A stretch of DNA of 64,000 bases, from positions 123,509,362 to 123,573,361 of the forward strand of contig OY740765.1 in NCBI GenBank assembly GCA_963513935.1, read 5' to 3'. Every line of letters begins with the position of its first letter. Positions within the stretch are counted from its first letter, which is position 1. Below, one piece after another: positions 46,642 through 59,639 of the stretch. This DNA comes from Aphrophora alni (Eukaryota > Arthropoda > Insecta > Hemiptera > Aphrophoridae). The notes under the pieces were generated by a model, which was not told the origin of the DNA, searched no databases, and saw nothing but the letters and a program-made list of their open reading frames with translations. The translations under genes were made by a program, and so were the position numbers.

Positions 46642-48919
46642 TTAAGCAAACCTTTTGTAAATTGTCTCTTTCTCTGCAACAGACCATCTAACTCTCACGC
46701 AACGTATTTTCGGCGGTGTTACACAGAGAGAGGTTATATCAGATTCATTTCCTTTTTCCTCTCCAGAAATAAATTCCGAGTCACTGCTTTTTCCACTGGT
46801 GTTAAACTCTTGAGCTTCAGGTTTTTCAGATGGTAGAGAAGCTAATGTAACAGTTGAAGGTCTATATTCAGTCATCTGAATAAGTTTGTGCCCTACAACT
46901 GCTTTCTGCACCAATGGCAAAGGCATTTCATAATAATTTTCGTGAGTTGACAAATCATGGCCTAAAAATTTTGCCAATCTTTTAGTGTAAGTACCATTTT
47001 TTTGGTGCAGTTGTTATGATGTGGCAGCATGGTGTCTAAGCCCAGTTGCAGTGAAATGTTCTGGGTTTTGTAGGTTAGCTTTACTTTTAAGCTCTCTCAA
47101 TATTACAGTACCATCAATTTTTTCTGTTTTACCTGGTCGTCCAAAAAGTAATTCACTTTTCACACCAATTTTGTTTCTGACTTGCAACAAAACATCAATT
47201 CCTTTCTTCATGGCTTTGGTCAGCAAAACGGGCGATTTCTTTTTATTTTTATTTGCTGCAATATAAAAAATTGATAATTCTTTCCCAGTTTTTTCTTCTT
47301 CTTCTGTTAATGCAGTTTCATCTAATAAGCCATAATCACAGTTTTGATCAATAGTTTTATAATTTGTCAATGTTATATCAACTACTTCACCTGGTCTTCG
47401 CCTATTGAGCATAATAATGAAGGCAATTAATGTTTTAGCTAGGTCTTCATATGCCTTTTCATTGGGAAGAAGTTGAAGCTGTTTTATTCCATAATTACAT
47501 TTTTCATTTAGGTATTTATTGAATAGCCTAATGTCTTCAGGTTCAGGAAGAATATCTTCCTTGACTACTTTCTGTTTCCTTCTATTTTTTTCACAATTTG
47601 TGCTGACCTCAGAGGCCCAATCTTTTCGCATTAAATGTTGAAAATCACTGTTTTTGCATATTATTTTATTTTTCTCTCATCAATTGTAAGAGAAGAGTTT
47701 TTTATTGCATCTGAAGATACAATATCAGCACAAGTTTTAAGTGATGAACACAACCTTGCAGGCACACTAGGAGTTTCACATTCTCCAGTACTATTATTGA
47801 ATTCACTCATTCTTCGAACTGCTTCGACTAAATAATCAATTTTTTCAGGATCAATGCAATCTCTAAGATCATTTAAAGTAGGATCCAACTCCTTCATGGT
47901 TAAAAATAAAGTACCAAGAGAAACAATAATTCACTTGACTCTTTCCTCTGTGCGTATTTCTAAATCTAGATCCAAATTTAGAAATAAGTGAATCAGATTG
48001 CACAATAACTGCTTGTTTGTCTTTATCATTAGACAAAACTTCATTTTTTAATAATTCACTTGCATGTGCATTATTTGGAACGAGTAATGCACCATGATTT
48101 TTCAAAATAAACTTTTTTTTTTTTACTTGGCTGAAATTTCCATTTGTATTTTCGTTTTGTGAACAGATTTTTGCATGCTTGTAGAGATTTTCTCTCTTAA
48201 AAAATCATAAACAATGTTTGCAAATAATATGGCTAAAATTGCTTATTTCAACATTATTATGATTTGATCTTTTGACAGGTCAAAAGATTGTTTTGAGTTA
48301 TTTATTACATCTAGATTAAATATATGGTTTCCTTTTTTTTCTTAGGCAATTTGTTATCTTGGCTCGTTTCATTTTTCTGAATTTTCATCTGATATCGAAA
48401 TATATTTTTTCACCCTTTCTTCTTCTGGATGTTGCGTTGTGAGGTGGCGACTAAAATTAGTAATCATCTTAAAACAATAAGGACAGCAGTTCTTTCGCTT
48501 TCTTTGCTTGATTACAATTTTTGTTTGGTTTTTGTATGGTAGGCTCTGAGCACAAGTATTACCTCTGCAATCTAAAATAAAACATCATAATTATTAGTTC
48601 AGTATGCCATATTACCATTATTTTGGGTAAGAAGGTGATTCTTTTTTTAAAATACAGAGAGATAATAATAAAAGATTTATTTACATTATTACAATTATTT
48701 TTAATACTAATGTTTTTAATGATCAGCATTTTCTAAGACAACACTTACCCAAATCGGCAACATCATTTTTTTCGACAACAATCATTTCATTATCAGGATC
48801 ACCATTGCATTTTCATTTGTAGTATCAACATCAATAATTTCCTCATCGGTAGACCAACTATGTACATTTAAGCTCTCGTAAAAAGTGATTTCATTATCAG
48901 TGAGGCCATTGTTTGACGC
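46642..48919 (-). pseudogene. Crypton-like tyrosine-recombinase protein with zinc fingers, multi-exon and broken
   Basis: Minus strand. One exon spans 48919-48749 (acceptor ag before it, donor gtaagt after it). The next begins at 48571 after ttttattttag and opens with a C2H2 finger: CCPYCFKMI, FSRHLTTQHPEEE. A second finger-like block (CKHC, then NLYKHAKIC) lies near 48220. Then SDSLISKFGSRF, LRDCIDPEKIDYLVEAV, LLPNEKAYEDLAKTLIAF, LNRRRPGEVVDITLTNYK (recombinase box I Arg), PEHFTATGLRHHAATS (box II Arg) and LAKFLGHDLSTHENYYEMP (box III His and nucleophile Tyr). The domain order matches metazoan Crypton-derived recombinase-like proteins. Defects: a frame loss in the first exon (near 48810), frame changes near 48050-47900 and 47670, and one in-frame TAA right after box II (about 47013). 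Either a decayed copy, or a gene with sequencing errors. Confidence 0.8.
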
Positions 48920-49213
48920 CTAAAAATAATACACATGATTGACAAAAATCTTATTTAACATAACTATATGGTTCTAATACGGTATTTGATTTCAGATGTT
49001 TCTAAAATTTAATCATTTTTTGTTTGACAGTTCAAGCAGGAGTTTATAAAAGTTTCAGTTGTATTTTCTAAAACTAAAATTTTTTCAAACTAGGATTATT
49101 TTCTTTGTAAATGTAGGTGTTTTTCTTTCTAATCACAAGAGTTAAATCAACAAACAAAATATATAATGAAACAATTTTATTAATAAATAATATTAACAAT
49201 TAAAAGAGAAAAT
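48920..49213. other. Probable intron or upstream sequence of the recombinase gene
   Basis: Polypyrimidine-rich (minus strand) next to the acceptor at 48920-48921. No further exon recognised. Confidence 0.3.
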
Positions 49214-49728
49214 TGGTAATTATGGAGTGTACTTGCCGTAATGATTTAAGTAGGATATGTTTTTAAACTTATAATATTTACCTTAAAATGTAATTATTCA
49301 GATCATTTTAGGTGGTGCTAGAACATTTTCAATGCACAAAAACTATATTTTCACTCCTAAATAACACTTTTAAATGTAAGAATTCCAGCTCTTTCTAGGT
49401 TACCGCATATGCTTAAGGCAATATGTAACAAACACAGTTATAAAATCCATAAAACATATTTTATTACCAATAATTTATTGCATAACATAGGTAAACAAGA
49501 CGTAGCGACCATTACTCACTTTAGAAGGAAGACAAAGCTGTATTTAGGAGTCTACTTCTAAAATTTGTTATTTAAGAGTGAAAATATTGTTTGTGTGCAT
49601 TGAAAATGTTCTAACATCACCTAAACGTATCTGTAGATTACATGTTAAGGTTTAAAAAGAATATTTTTATAAGTTTAAAAAAAACAACCTACTTAAATCG
49701 TTACAGCATGTATACTCCATAATTACCA
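49214..49728. mobile_element. MITE with about 170-200-bp terminal inverted repeats
   Basis: The left end tggtaattatggagtgta and right end (inverse of tactccataattacca) begin long inverted repeats that can be followed inward through aagtaggatatg / acaacctactt, aacattttcaatgcaca / tgtgcattgaaaatgtt and actcctaaataac / gttatttaagagt. About 100 bp of unique sequence lies between. Coding capacity none. The target duplication is not clear. Confidence 0.75.
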
Positions 49729-52700
49729 GAATATTACTAGCCTATAATACACGAGTAAGTATTAAGTAATATGCACTACTTACTCAATTAATGATATTCC
49801 AGACTCTTCTGATAATGTTCAACATATAAGTAAAATCGTTTAATTACGGGTTCCTGTTTTAAAAACTAATTTTATATTTACCTAACCTTAATTGCCATGA
49901 TAGGAAGCAGTGTATTACTATAAACCCTATCTTGCGCATTAAACTAATCCTATATGATTAACATGTTATGTAATAAATAATCATTCTGAAAAATATTAAT
50001 CAAAACTACACCTTCATAGTGTTTACTCTCTTGATAATCAGTTAATTTTATTTTGTTTTAAATAATCATTCCTCATATGTGAAAGATTAAAATAATTCTA
50101 ATTTTAAAACCAAATACGAATTATGATTACTTTTATTTTGTAGAAAAATAAATATAAAAACAGGAAATGCTTTCAATTGCGAGAATGGAGTTTTTGTTTT
50201 AGTTCTATGACCTTCACTCATAGTATACAAACAATTTCAATACTAGAAAATAAATATTAATATATTCAATTACTAGGTTGCTGTGTGGATTCCTAACTTC
50301 CCTTTCCTATTCAAAATCCAGACTTCCATTACCTGTCTGAATAATATACATCCTTGTGAACTCTATCCTGATTACTATTCATGTGCAATTTAAGATTTGG
50401 ATTCCAGAAATCTTGTCACATAAAAAAAAAGGTAATTTGTTTATTTTTCGTAATGGTAATGCTTTTATTTTTCTACTTAATTTTTACCTCCTTCATATTT
50501 TGTCCAGATATTCCATTGAATCAAGAAAAATATTGTTTATACATTTCATTTTCTTGCACATCATTTATTATATTTTAATGCATATATTGTATTACCATTT
50601 TTTTTAAATTTTGTGAAACCTTGGAACGGAATTATATGTTAGCTTTGGACATATTACAAGGTTCTGTACTCTGGATCATTCTCATCTTTCAATGTCGCAA
50701 TAAGCTTGTTACAATGCTATTAGTGGAGCTTTTAAAAGATATGCACAGTTGTATTGAAGATTAGGTAATTGATGATGTAGGGCTTATTTCAAATACTTGC
50801 TTTGCTTCATTATTCCCATGAATCATGAGTATTGTAGTCAATTAATATAACTCCATGATGATTTACAACACTACATAAATATGCGCGTCTCTAATCAGAA
50901 TAACTCAAACTACTCTCGATTGATTAAATGTATTATATATTTTTTTTCAATTCTGTTCTATTATTTTTGTGTTCTTTTTATATTAATATTTAAAATGAAA
51001 GGATAACCACTCAAATTGCGGAAAGTTTAAATGGGTAAATGAAAGAAATCTTTATTTATCACAACAAAACTTTAATTTTTACAAGACAGATTTAACTAAG
51101 ACTCATCATCCTCAATTGTTCAATTGATAAACTCAAAGAGATTGAACAGCAGAAGTGGTTTATAGCATACAGTACTAAAATATAAGTGAGACAAGCAAGC
51201 CATGAATTCAGTTCTTAGAACATGACTTGTATGCATCACTTTTCTGCAAGGATGCCATAGACCACCTCTGCTCTTAGATTTATAATTTATACCAACTACA
51301 GTGTGATAATTTCCTTGTTGAAATGTCTATTTGAAAGTTTGTGTTGCGCAAGAAATAAGTGGTTTTTTTTTCATTGTCTGTATAGATAATTACTGAACTA
51401 TTTGTAAATAATAGCATAAGTGTCTAGTCTAAAAATACCTTGCATTTATTGCTCACCATTACTGTTTTAATCCTTATTTGGCACATCATTATTTATCTCT
51501 CAAAAGAATCAAAACATATATGATGTTTATATGCACCAAGATGAAATGTGTTAAAATTAAAGAAACTTTACTTTTCTAATTAACATTAACATCAGTGATA
51601 TGTCCCCAAATCTAACTTTTATAGTTTATATTCATTTCTATACTGGTTTATTCTGTTTAAAAAAGACATCTTTTTTCTTTTAGATCTTTATATTATCTAC
51701 TTCTTCCTAGTTATTGTTTTTTCTCTTTTTTTTCTTTTTTATTTTTCAGATTAATTCAGAATTGGTTGAAGAAACAGTTAATACTTAATGCTCCGTCATA
51801 ATTATTCTTATTGTTATTTAATTTTCTTATGGTTTTTTACTGTATTTTGTTTTAGCACTGCCAAGACCATGCTAGCCATAAACAAAGGCTTTCAGAGGTC
51901 AGTATTTAGTGTTTATACCTTTAAAATCTGTGTGTAACCTCAGCATGTCCATTGCGTTACCATATTTAAAGCACAGCACCATTAGCTCAGTTTTTCTTTT
52001 TTTCTACTTTTGTAGATAAACAGATCTTTCTCTTTCGCACTGATTAATAATCATGTTTCTCCTTTTATAAAATAAAATTGATTTTACATATAAAAGCAGC
52101 ATTACAGTAAAACAAATTCATAAAATTTTTCTAATGTATTTTCTCCAACAAAAAATGATCTGTACAAGTTATGAATTTAAAATATGTTTTTAAATATTTG
52201 ATTTATTATAAGATTGGAAATTTGTACTGCTTCAAACCAATCAGACTAAAGTTGTGCTGCCCAGTATTCATGTTGTATAACTTAAATAAATATAAATCAT
52301 TGTTTCTAAGTGATACACTACAACTAAAAACTCTAAATTCGCAAAGAAAACTGTAATTTTACTCCCCCCACATCTTCTGATTTTGTGTTATCCTCTTATT
52401 TTGTTTTTATTGCTTTGTTGGATTGTTAGTTTGTATGTTTTCGTAAAAGTAAAAATAGTAGAAAAACTGTACATTTTAGTAAATATTTGTCCTCTCATAG
52501 GCTTCAGGTTAGGATATTTTTAAATCAGAGTAATTGGACAATTCTCATGGATGAAACCCTGTTGTGGTTACCAGACCTTTCCTGTAATGAAGCTGAGATC
52601 AACTCATTGTAGTTTTGCTTTATATTCACTGTACAATCCAGGAGCCTCCTCCTTTCTCCCAATTTAAACCACTGCACAAAATAATAAGAAATGGCATGTT

Positions 52701-53459
52701 TTATTTTAGAAATAGTTTTAAACAAATAGTTATTAGTATTACATAGTAAACACTAGAGATTGGTGTCTGTCATTATATAAATACAGATATAAATCTTTTC
52801 CTCACCCTACCCCCATCTCAGTCGTTGAAAACTGACTGAAACTATTGGCGCCCATGAGTAGTTTCTCAATAAATGAGGTATTATATTCCTTATCACAATT
52901 TCATCTGTAAATATGGTATTATTATAAGTGAAAAATACATGACATATATTTTTGCATTAAGATGTAACTTTAATTGAACTATTTTCAGTAAGCTTTGATA
53001 TTTAATTAAGGTTGATTGGGCACTTTCATTTGTACACTTACTAGTATTTGTATCAACTTCTTATGTAAACACAAAAATATAAGTAGGTTGTGTTTGTTAT
53101 AAAAGAGTAATGGGAGAGCAATAACAAACTAAAGTAATATGGTGACAAACAATAACTAAACAAACAATTAACTAAAACAACTTTAAAACAAATAACATTA
53201 CAATAATTAAAACATAGGATACCATATGAACAAGAAACAATACATTAAAGAATAAAAACAAAAAACAAACAGTGTAGAAGCTAATGATGTATAAAATGTG
53301 AGATTATAATGACAAACAGGGAATATTTAAATCTTCTCTGGGAGTTTATTGGAGTGACTTTGGATGTTAAACATTTAGTTCTTTGTCTAGGCTAGAGGCA
53401 TGGACCTTGGTGAAGAAACATTTGATTCTAGTGCCAGCTGATACACAGAATTTAACCGT
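49729..53459. other. AT-rich spacer
   Basis: No gene supported apart from a 42-bp candidate exon at 51856-51897. An A/C-rich low-complexity tract covers about 53120-53280. Confidence 0.4.
51856..51897 (+). CDS. Candidate 42-bp microexon
   Basis: A T-rich tract ending ttttgttttag precedes 42 bp (reading TAKTMLAINKGFQR when continued from the two leftover bases of the exon at 25380-25543), followed by gtcagt. The phase is compatible and the length keeps the frame. The 26-kb separation and the weak donor make this speculative. Confidence 0.2.
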
Positions 53460-54143
53460 TGCGGCAAATGCGATACTTATTAATTATTATTGGTATTAAC
53501 TTATGGTGGGATGGGAATAGAGGATCGTGGATCTTTCAAAACTTGGTTGGCACAACGGTCACAGCCCAGACCTGTCGACTAAAACTAGATACTACTCAGT
53601 CAGCCAGCACGTGATGAGGGACTATTACTAATATCTTAAATAATTATTTCTAAATTTAGGTATAGTATTATTAACTTACTTACAAGATATGGTTATTTTA
53701 CAACGATTGACTCTAACAAAATAGTGGTCCCGATGTAGACACTAGCCTAAAATGGCCGCCGTTCTACACTGCACCGACGATCGCGGAAAGCCAAATGTGT
53801 GCGCACCATTTAACCCCGGGTCAACTGACCCTACCCAATTTGACTATTAAGTCATTATTTTTGGGGGGTTAACACTAGGAAGAAGGAGATATAAAGAAAC
53901 GATGAATTGGTGATGGTTTATATGGATGTAGTTTTACAAAGGTCCAGCTCCTTGCGAAAGCGGTGCACAACTGGCTTATCTCTCGTTCGTGACCCGACTT
54001 CAGGGCTCGCAGGGTGGGGGAACATATAAGGCATCATCTGCTGCCCCTGCATTTGTGGCACCGGGCAACTGTTAATGCATTGGGTGCGGACCAGCAACCG
54101 CCACCCCAAGCGCAGGGGGAACAGTGGTGGGCAGATCACCACA
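53460..54143 (-). repeat. 3' LTR of the LARD-like element
   Basis: Starts tgcggcaaatgcg and ends gatcaccaca on the + strand. Relatively GC-rich second half. Open frames across it are duplicated in the other LTR and look accidental. Confidence 0.92.
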
Positions 54144-55612
54144 GTCACCCCCGCTGGCAAGGCGACGAAGACCGCGACTCATGGTCCCGACACTCCCTCC
54201 CCTCGGCGGAAAAAGGGGGGGTGGCGTTAGCGCGGGGTAAGGAAGGAGTAGGGTAAAATGAGCAGATAACAATGAGCTGACAGGATAGCAGATGGCCACC
54301 AGGGCTGAAGACAACATTACCCACAATCGGACACGACGAAGAACAAAGGGGCTGAAATGAATTTACCAATTTTGCAAGGTGCCAGTTTCGTTCTGGACTC
54401 ACCTATTTTACTTCCACACCACACATTTGACGATGATGGGGCGAAGGCATTAATAATTTTTTTTTTTATTATTATTATTATTTTTTTTTTTTTATAAACC
54501 TTTGTATAAGTGAGGAAAAATATAAGGGATGGAAAGGATTATTTGTAAAAATAATACTACAAAAAAAAATTTTAGTGTGCTACAGATTTATAAATTAAAT
54601 AAGGGTAGAAAATAACTGCAGTTCAGTGGAAATGATTGGCAGACTATTGATTAATATAAAAAAAAATTTAATGTACAGGATAAAACCAAAGGAGTAATCA
54701 TAAAGGAAGAGATAGGAAATAGAAATGAAGGAAAGTATAAGGTAACCTTAGATACAGCAAACTTTAAACGACGCAAGGGTGGACAATATTAATGGTTCTT
54801 GGTATTTCAATGAATTTAAGGCGCCAAGTTTAAAATGAACCATTAGTAACCAAAACTGATAACTTCTATATTACATCATTGACTGACTATTCAATATCAA
54901 GTCACACCCAAAAGCTGTATAAAATGCAGGTGGTGGTTCTGGATTAAATGGGGAGGTGATCATATATAAATGTAGGCAATAAGGAGAGGTAATAATGTAC
55001 AAATTTTATTTATTTATTTATTTTTTTTTTGGGTTAACTGTAAAAAAAAGGTATATATGGTTGCAACCAGTAGCCAATCACTGCCACAGATTTAAACTTC
55101 AATAATTAGGGGGGAATTAATTTTGTAAACTATGAATATATTGGCAAAAAAAATAAGAAATGGAAAATTTGGATGGGGTTTAATTAAAGGAAAAAGAGTC
55201 AGAATTAAGTAATAACCACGGATGTAGGCTGGAAGTAAATCGCAATTTTCAAAAGGGAGGGGACACGTGCGGAAAATATTTTAGCCAAAACAATACAATC
55301 AATTTATTTTATTTTATTATATTATTTGTTTATTTTATTCGCAGAATTATAACTAAGTAAAAGCGAAAACGACCACAAACCAATTTCAGGCATATAACTG
55401 AGCATTCATATTAGCACAGAAGCCAACGAAGAGAAAGCCAGTAACCTGCTATTTATGCAAACCCTAAAACTAAACTGAGTATTTGAATTTTTAATAACAA
55501 TCTTTTAACCAGGTAGGTAAGGATAAGGTAAGAACTTTTTTTTTTCTTTTTTTTTCTTTTTTTTTTTTTGAAACGATATTGCAGATATGACGTAACCTAG
55601 AATAAGGGCTTA

Positions 55613-55671
55613 CGGTGCAGGTCTCTCTGGCATCGTGCGAGGGGCGTTGCATCCAGAGAGACTTATCACCG
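55613..55671. other. Strong hairpin inside the LARD-like element
   Basis: The arms gtctctctgg (55621-55630) and ccagagagac (55653-55662) pair perfectly, and cggtg / caccg extend the stem outside small bulges. It lies in the most GC-rich part of the interior. In an element without coding capacity, a packaging or dimerisation signal is a reasonable guess. Confidence 0.65.
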
Positions 55672-58252
55672 CGTGTTGAGTATTGTTTCTTACCACCGAG
55701 CACTCGGATGTTACGGTTGTTAACTGGAGGACGCTTGCGGAGGGGCTTGAATCAAGGTGGGGAGAGTACTTAATCTAAATTGATACATGCAACATAGAAT
55801 ATTATATTTCTACTAATACTAAACAGTAGTACTACTAATCTAAAGGTAATTACTAATACTATAGAGACCAAGGCTGGTAAAATACAATAGAGATGAAATG
55901 AAAATGATAAATTAAGAGTAAGGTGTTTATAAAATGGATGAGGGGTTTTGAGGAAACTCAAATTGACTCCACGCGTGAGAGCCTAAATTCAAAGCAAAAG
56001 AAGCCAGCCCAGAAGCAACCCGGCGACCCGATAATCATACTCAAAAAAAAGAGTGGGTTAATAGAGAAAAAAAAGTTTTTGTTTAAAAAAAATCTATTTC
56101 CCAGAAATAAAAAAAGAAGTATAATATCAGGCCATACCAAATGGCGCTCCCAGGCCCACCAATTATGCCATTGACGAGTCTGGGAAAATGAGGGAAAGGT
56201 AAAGTGGGTCATAAAATAGAAGGAAAATGTATGGCTAATGTGGTCGATGAAGTTTGATGAGGAATGATATGAAGAAAATAGCAATAAGACGAAAGTTACT
56301 TAATACTACTATCACTACGACTGAATGCGTCCTGTCGCAGTCGACAACCCAGGCTGTGAGCGTAGTGAGAAAAAGGAAGGTTAAAAAAAAAAAGGGTAAG
56401 GGTGAAACCTAAAGGATTATATCTAATTGCATGGCTGAAGGGGGGGAATCATTTAAAATGTTGGAAAAAAACGCTTAAGGTGGGAGATTTGGGCAGGTTT
56501 GTGGTTTATTTAATTTATTTATGTCTTTTAGCTTTGAGGGAGAAAAAAAAATATTAAACAAGTTGAGATATTATATATAGCAAAAATATATAGCAAAAAT
56601 ATTATTGGCCGAGGCGACAATTAGGGTACAAAGATTAATATTAAAAAATATCAAAATTTATGGTTTTATTTTGTTACTTTTATTTTATTTATTTATTTTT
56701 TTATTACTATTTTTTTATTTAGAAAGACAGGACTGCGAATAAATATTTTAAAAAAATTTGTAGGTTAAAGAAAATTAAAAAAAAAGGAGTTTATGTTGTG
56801 GACAAGGGATATAAGTAAGAATGTCTATTCGTGTAAATTTAAATCGTAAGGCAAGTCGGGGCAGTAAAATTTCATCAATATCGTAGTATCGATACTCGAG
56901 AAAGGTGAAATGGAGTTTTTGCTAAAAAAAAAGGCTGAAAATAAACACTGTATAACACAAGTTAATACACCTGAAATACAAGACAGAAAATATTTATAAT
57001 CAATTACAAAAGAAAATGCACAATTAGATATTCATTAAGCATAATAATACGTTACTGTAATAAGGTTTATGGATTAAACATTTTAATCGTAATATTAACT
57101 ATTGTATATTTCGGACTGTCGGCTCACTATCAAGGCAAACACAGCTGATGAATAATGTACTATTAATACCAAAAGGTTGTTTACACTAGTAGAAGCATAT
57201 TGAAGGTCTACATTGATTCTACATCAACAATTCCATTGTAGATTGACTTATCTGCCGTTATGTCCGTACTTGTAGGACCACATAAAAAAGGAATTGTCGA
57301 CGAGACAAAATCTGAACCCAATACATATTGAAAACATTTGAATAACCAATTCCATTGCTCAAATCAATACAGTGACCAAAATCTGAAAACTATTATAATT
57401 TCAAATTAATTTTTATTTTTTTTATTTTATTTGTTTTAAATTTTTTTATTATTTTTATTTTTAAATATATTTTATTTTATTTTTTTATTTATTTTATTAA
57501 TTTTTTTTATTTATTAATTTTTTTATTTACTTTTTTTTGATGATTTCTCAATTTGTGGAAGGAGAAATCTTGTTATGGTTTATAGCAAAAAAATATTTAA
57601 TCACTGTAGTCACACTATGATTTTCTTGGCTTGGTATTTCCAGCAATAGACAATGAACTTTCCAAGTAAAAAGATATTTGAGCAAAGGAAAATTTTACAA
57701 ATTTAAGTCTAAACTATTATAATAAAGTATTATTTGTCGTACTGAAGGAGAAAAAGAAAGAAAATAAGAAAATGAATTGACTTACCCCAACTCTTCTGAC
57801 TAGTAGTTTAAAGAAAACACGAATTTATAGACGGGGGGGGGGGTACTTACCTAATTATATATATATCTAGGACCGGTAAAGGACACCGAATTTAGTAATA
57901 AAAATATAAATATTACACATTTTTAATTAATTAATTTAATACTAAGGGGTAACGGAAGGAAAATTTTGGATAATCGGGTGCAGGACCACTATTGATAACG
58001 AATTTGGAAAACGCCTAAATATTATCGGAAATTATGTGTATAAGGAATTTAAATGGGAAAACTACACGTTACTAAAAGATATTAAAGAATAGATTCATAA
58101 GATCGACTTAATATTAGATATTAGAATTTTTACCAACCGGAAACAAAAATTTGCCACGATGCCGGGTGACCAAGTTTGTACAAGATTGAACACCAGTTCT
58201 CGTCTTCAGGCAAAATGTATTAGGCCGCAACCGCCGCACCAAACTCTAATTT

Positions 58253-58271
58253 CAACCGATCTCTGCTACCA
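58253..58271 (-). other. Primer-binding site, initiator-Met tRNA type
   Basis: Minus-strand tggtagcagag directly follows the 5' LTR with a 3-nt spacer. Animal initiator tRNA-Met ends ctctgctacca, giving an 11-nt exact match; complementarity stops after that. Confidence 0.8.
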
Positions 58272-58274
58272 TTC

Positions 58275-58957
58275 TGCGGCAAATGCGATACTTATTAATT
58301 ATTATTGGTATTAACTTATGGTGGGATGGGAATAGAGGATCGTGGATCTTTCAAAACTTGGTTGGCACAACGGTCACAGCCCAGACCTGTCGACTAAAAC
58401 TAGATACTACTCAGTCAGCCAGCACGTGATGAGGGACTATTACTAATATCTTAAATAATTATTTCTAAATTTAGGTATAGTATTATTAACTTACTTACAA
58501 GATATGGTTATTTTACAACGATTGACTCTAACAAAATAGTGGTCCCGATGTAGACACTAGCCTAAAATGGCCGCCGTTCTACACTGCACCGACGATCGCG
58601 GAAAGCCAAATGTGTGCGCACCATTTAACCCCGGGTCAACTGACCCTACCCAATTTGACTATTAAGTCATTATTTTTGGGGGGTTAACACTAGGAAGAAG
58701 GAGATATAAAGAAACGATGAATTGGTGATGGTTTATATGGATGTAGTTTTACAAAGGTCCAGCTCCTTGCGAAAGCGGTGCACAACTGGCTTATCTCTCG
58801 TTCGTGACCCGACTTCAGGGCTCGCAGGGTGGGGAACATATAAGGCATCATCTGCTGCCCCTGCATTTGTGGCACCGGGCAACTGTTAATGCATTGGGTG
58901 CGGACCAGCAACCGCCACCCCAAGCGCAGGGGGAACAGTGGTGGGCAGATCACCACA
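58275..58957 (-). repeat. 5' LTR of the LARD-like element
   Basis: Partner of 53460-54143. It has one G fewer in a G-run near 58833. Confidence 0.92.
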
Positions 58958-58961
58958 CCGT

Positions 58962-59639
58962 TTCTTACAGTTCTAGACAGTTGACTTCAGTGTTAATTAC
59001 CTGAAAGAGGAAAAGTGTGTCCTGAAAGTAGTATCTAGATTCCAATCAAAGGACATGAAGTTAGCATAAGTTGGGATTTTGAGTATTGATAACCTAGTGC
59101 ACCAAGCACAGAAAATACTTCTGAATCCTTTCAATATCTTCCTAAGGAAGGCTCATGGTCATGATCTCAGCAGTTATTTCATATTCTTCACCTCATTGAA
59201 TAGCTAAGAACTTTCCCACCCATATTCGAAACAGCACTGTATTGCGAGTTTGCAACCAAAAAAGATGTTTGTATAATTAATTGTTGAAATTGAGGAACAA
59301 GTAATTATCAATGTTTCAGTCCCTTGACTACACTTGTGACTACTCTTAACAATCTGTGTTAAGCTGCTTCGTAAATGCCTTAACTGAAGAAACCATCATC
59401 GGCAAGACTTGATAAAATGTAGAATTTGATTAAATATTGTGTTTCATTCACTGTCATTGACATAAAAATTGAATGTAATATGGCCTAATTGGGAAATTGA
59501 CATAATTCCTGAGACATAAATAAACACATTAGAATTTTCTGTCTGGTACATTACCTATAGTCTTCTGTTATAGAGATAGCTAGCCGAATAATGAATATCG
59601 GTCCAACAAAACCACAAGTTCTCAAATTGTGCGGTGATA
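58962..59639. other. Spacer
   Basis: No gene or repeat recognised between the LTR element and the tandem array. Confidence 0.4.

Larger units (their letters stand above)
53460..58957 (-). mobile_element. LARD-like non-autonomous LTR retrotransposon
   Basis: Two LTRs (53460-54143, 684 bp; 58275-58957, 683 bp) that appear identical apart from one G in a G-run flank 4.1 kb. Termini are TG..CA and the target duplication is ccgt (53456-53459, 58958-58961). On the minus strand a PBS, tggtagcagag, begins 3 nt after the right LTR and matches the 3' end of initiator-Met tRNA; next to the left LTR the minus strand has a purine tract (gcgggggtgac). The interior has only short frames with no gag, protease, RT or integrase motif, and long A/T-rich low-complexity tracts (54440-54500, 57400-57540). 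Recent by LTR identity, and dependent on another element's proteins. Confidence 0.88.

Noticed and set aside
47021..47835. + strand frames of 81 and 66 codons
   Set aside because: Antisense to the recombinase gene.
50356..50607. Hydrophobic 83-codon frame resembling a membrane protein
   Set aside because: AT-rich composition alone gives Phe/Ile/Leu-rich chance frames; no start context or homology.
53918..54402. Frames of 80-85 codons in and near the left LTR
   Set aside because: The same frames recur in the other LTR and overlap on both strands; GC-rich composition explains them, and none has a known domain.
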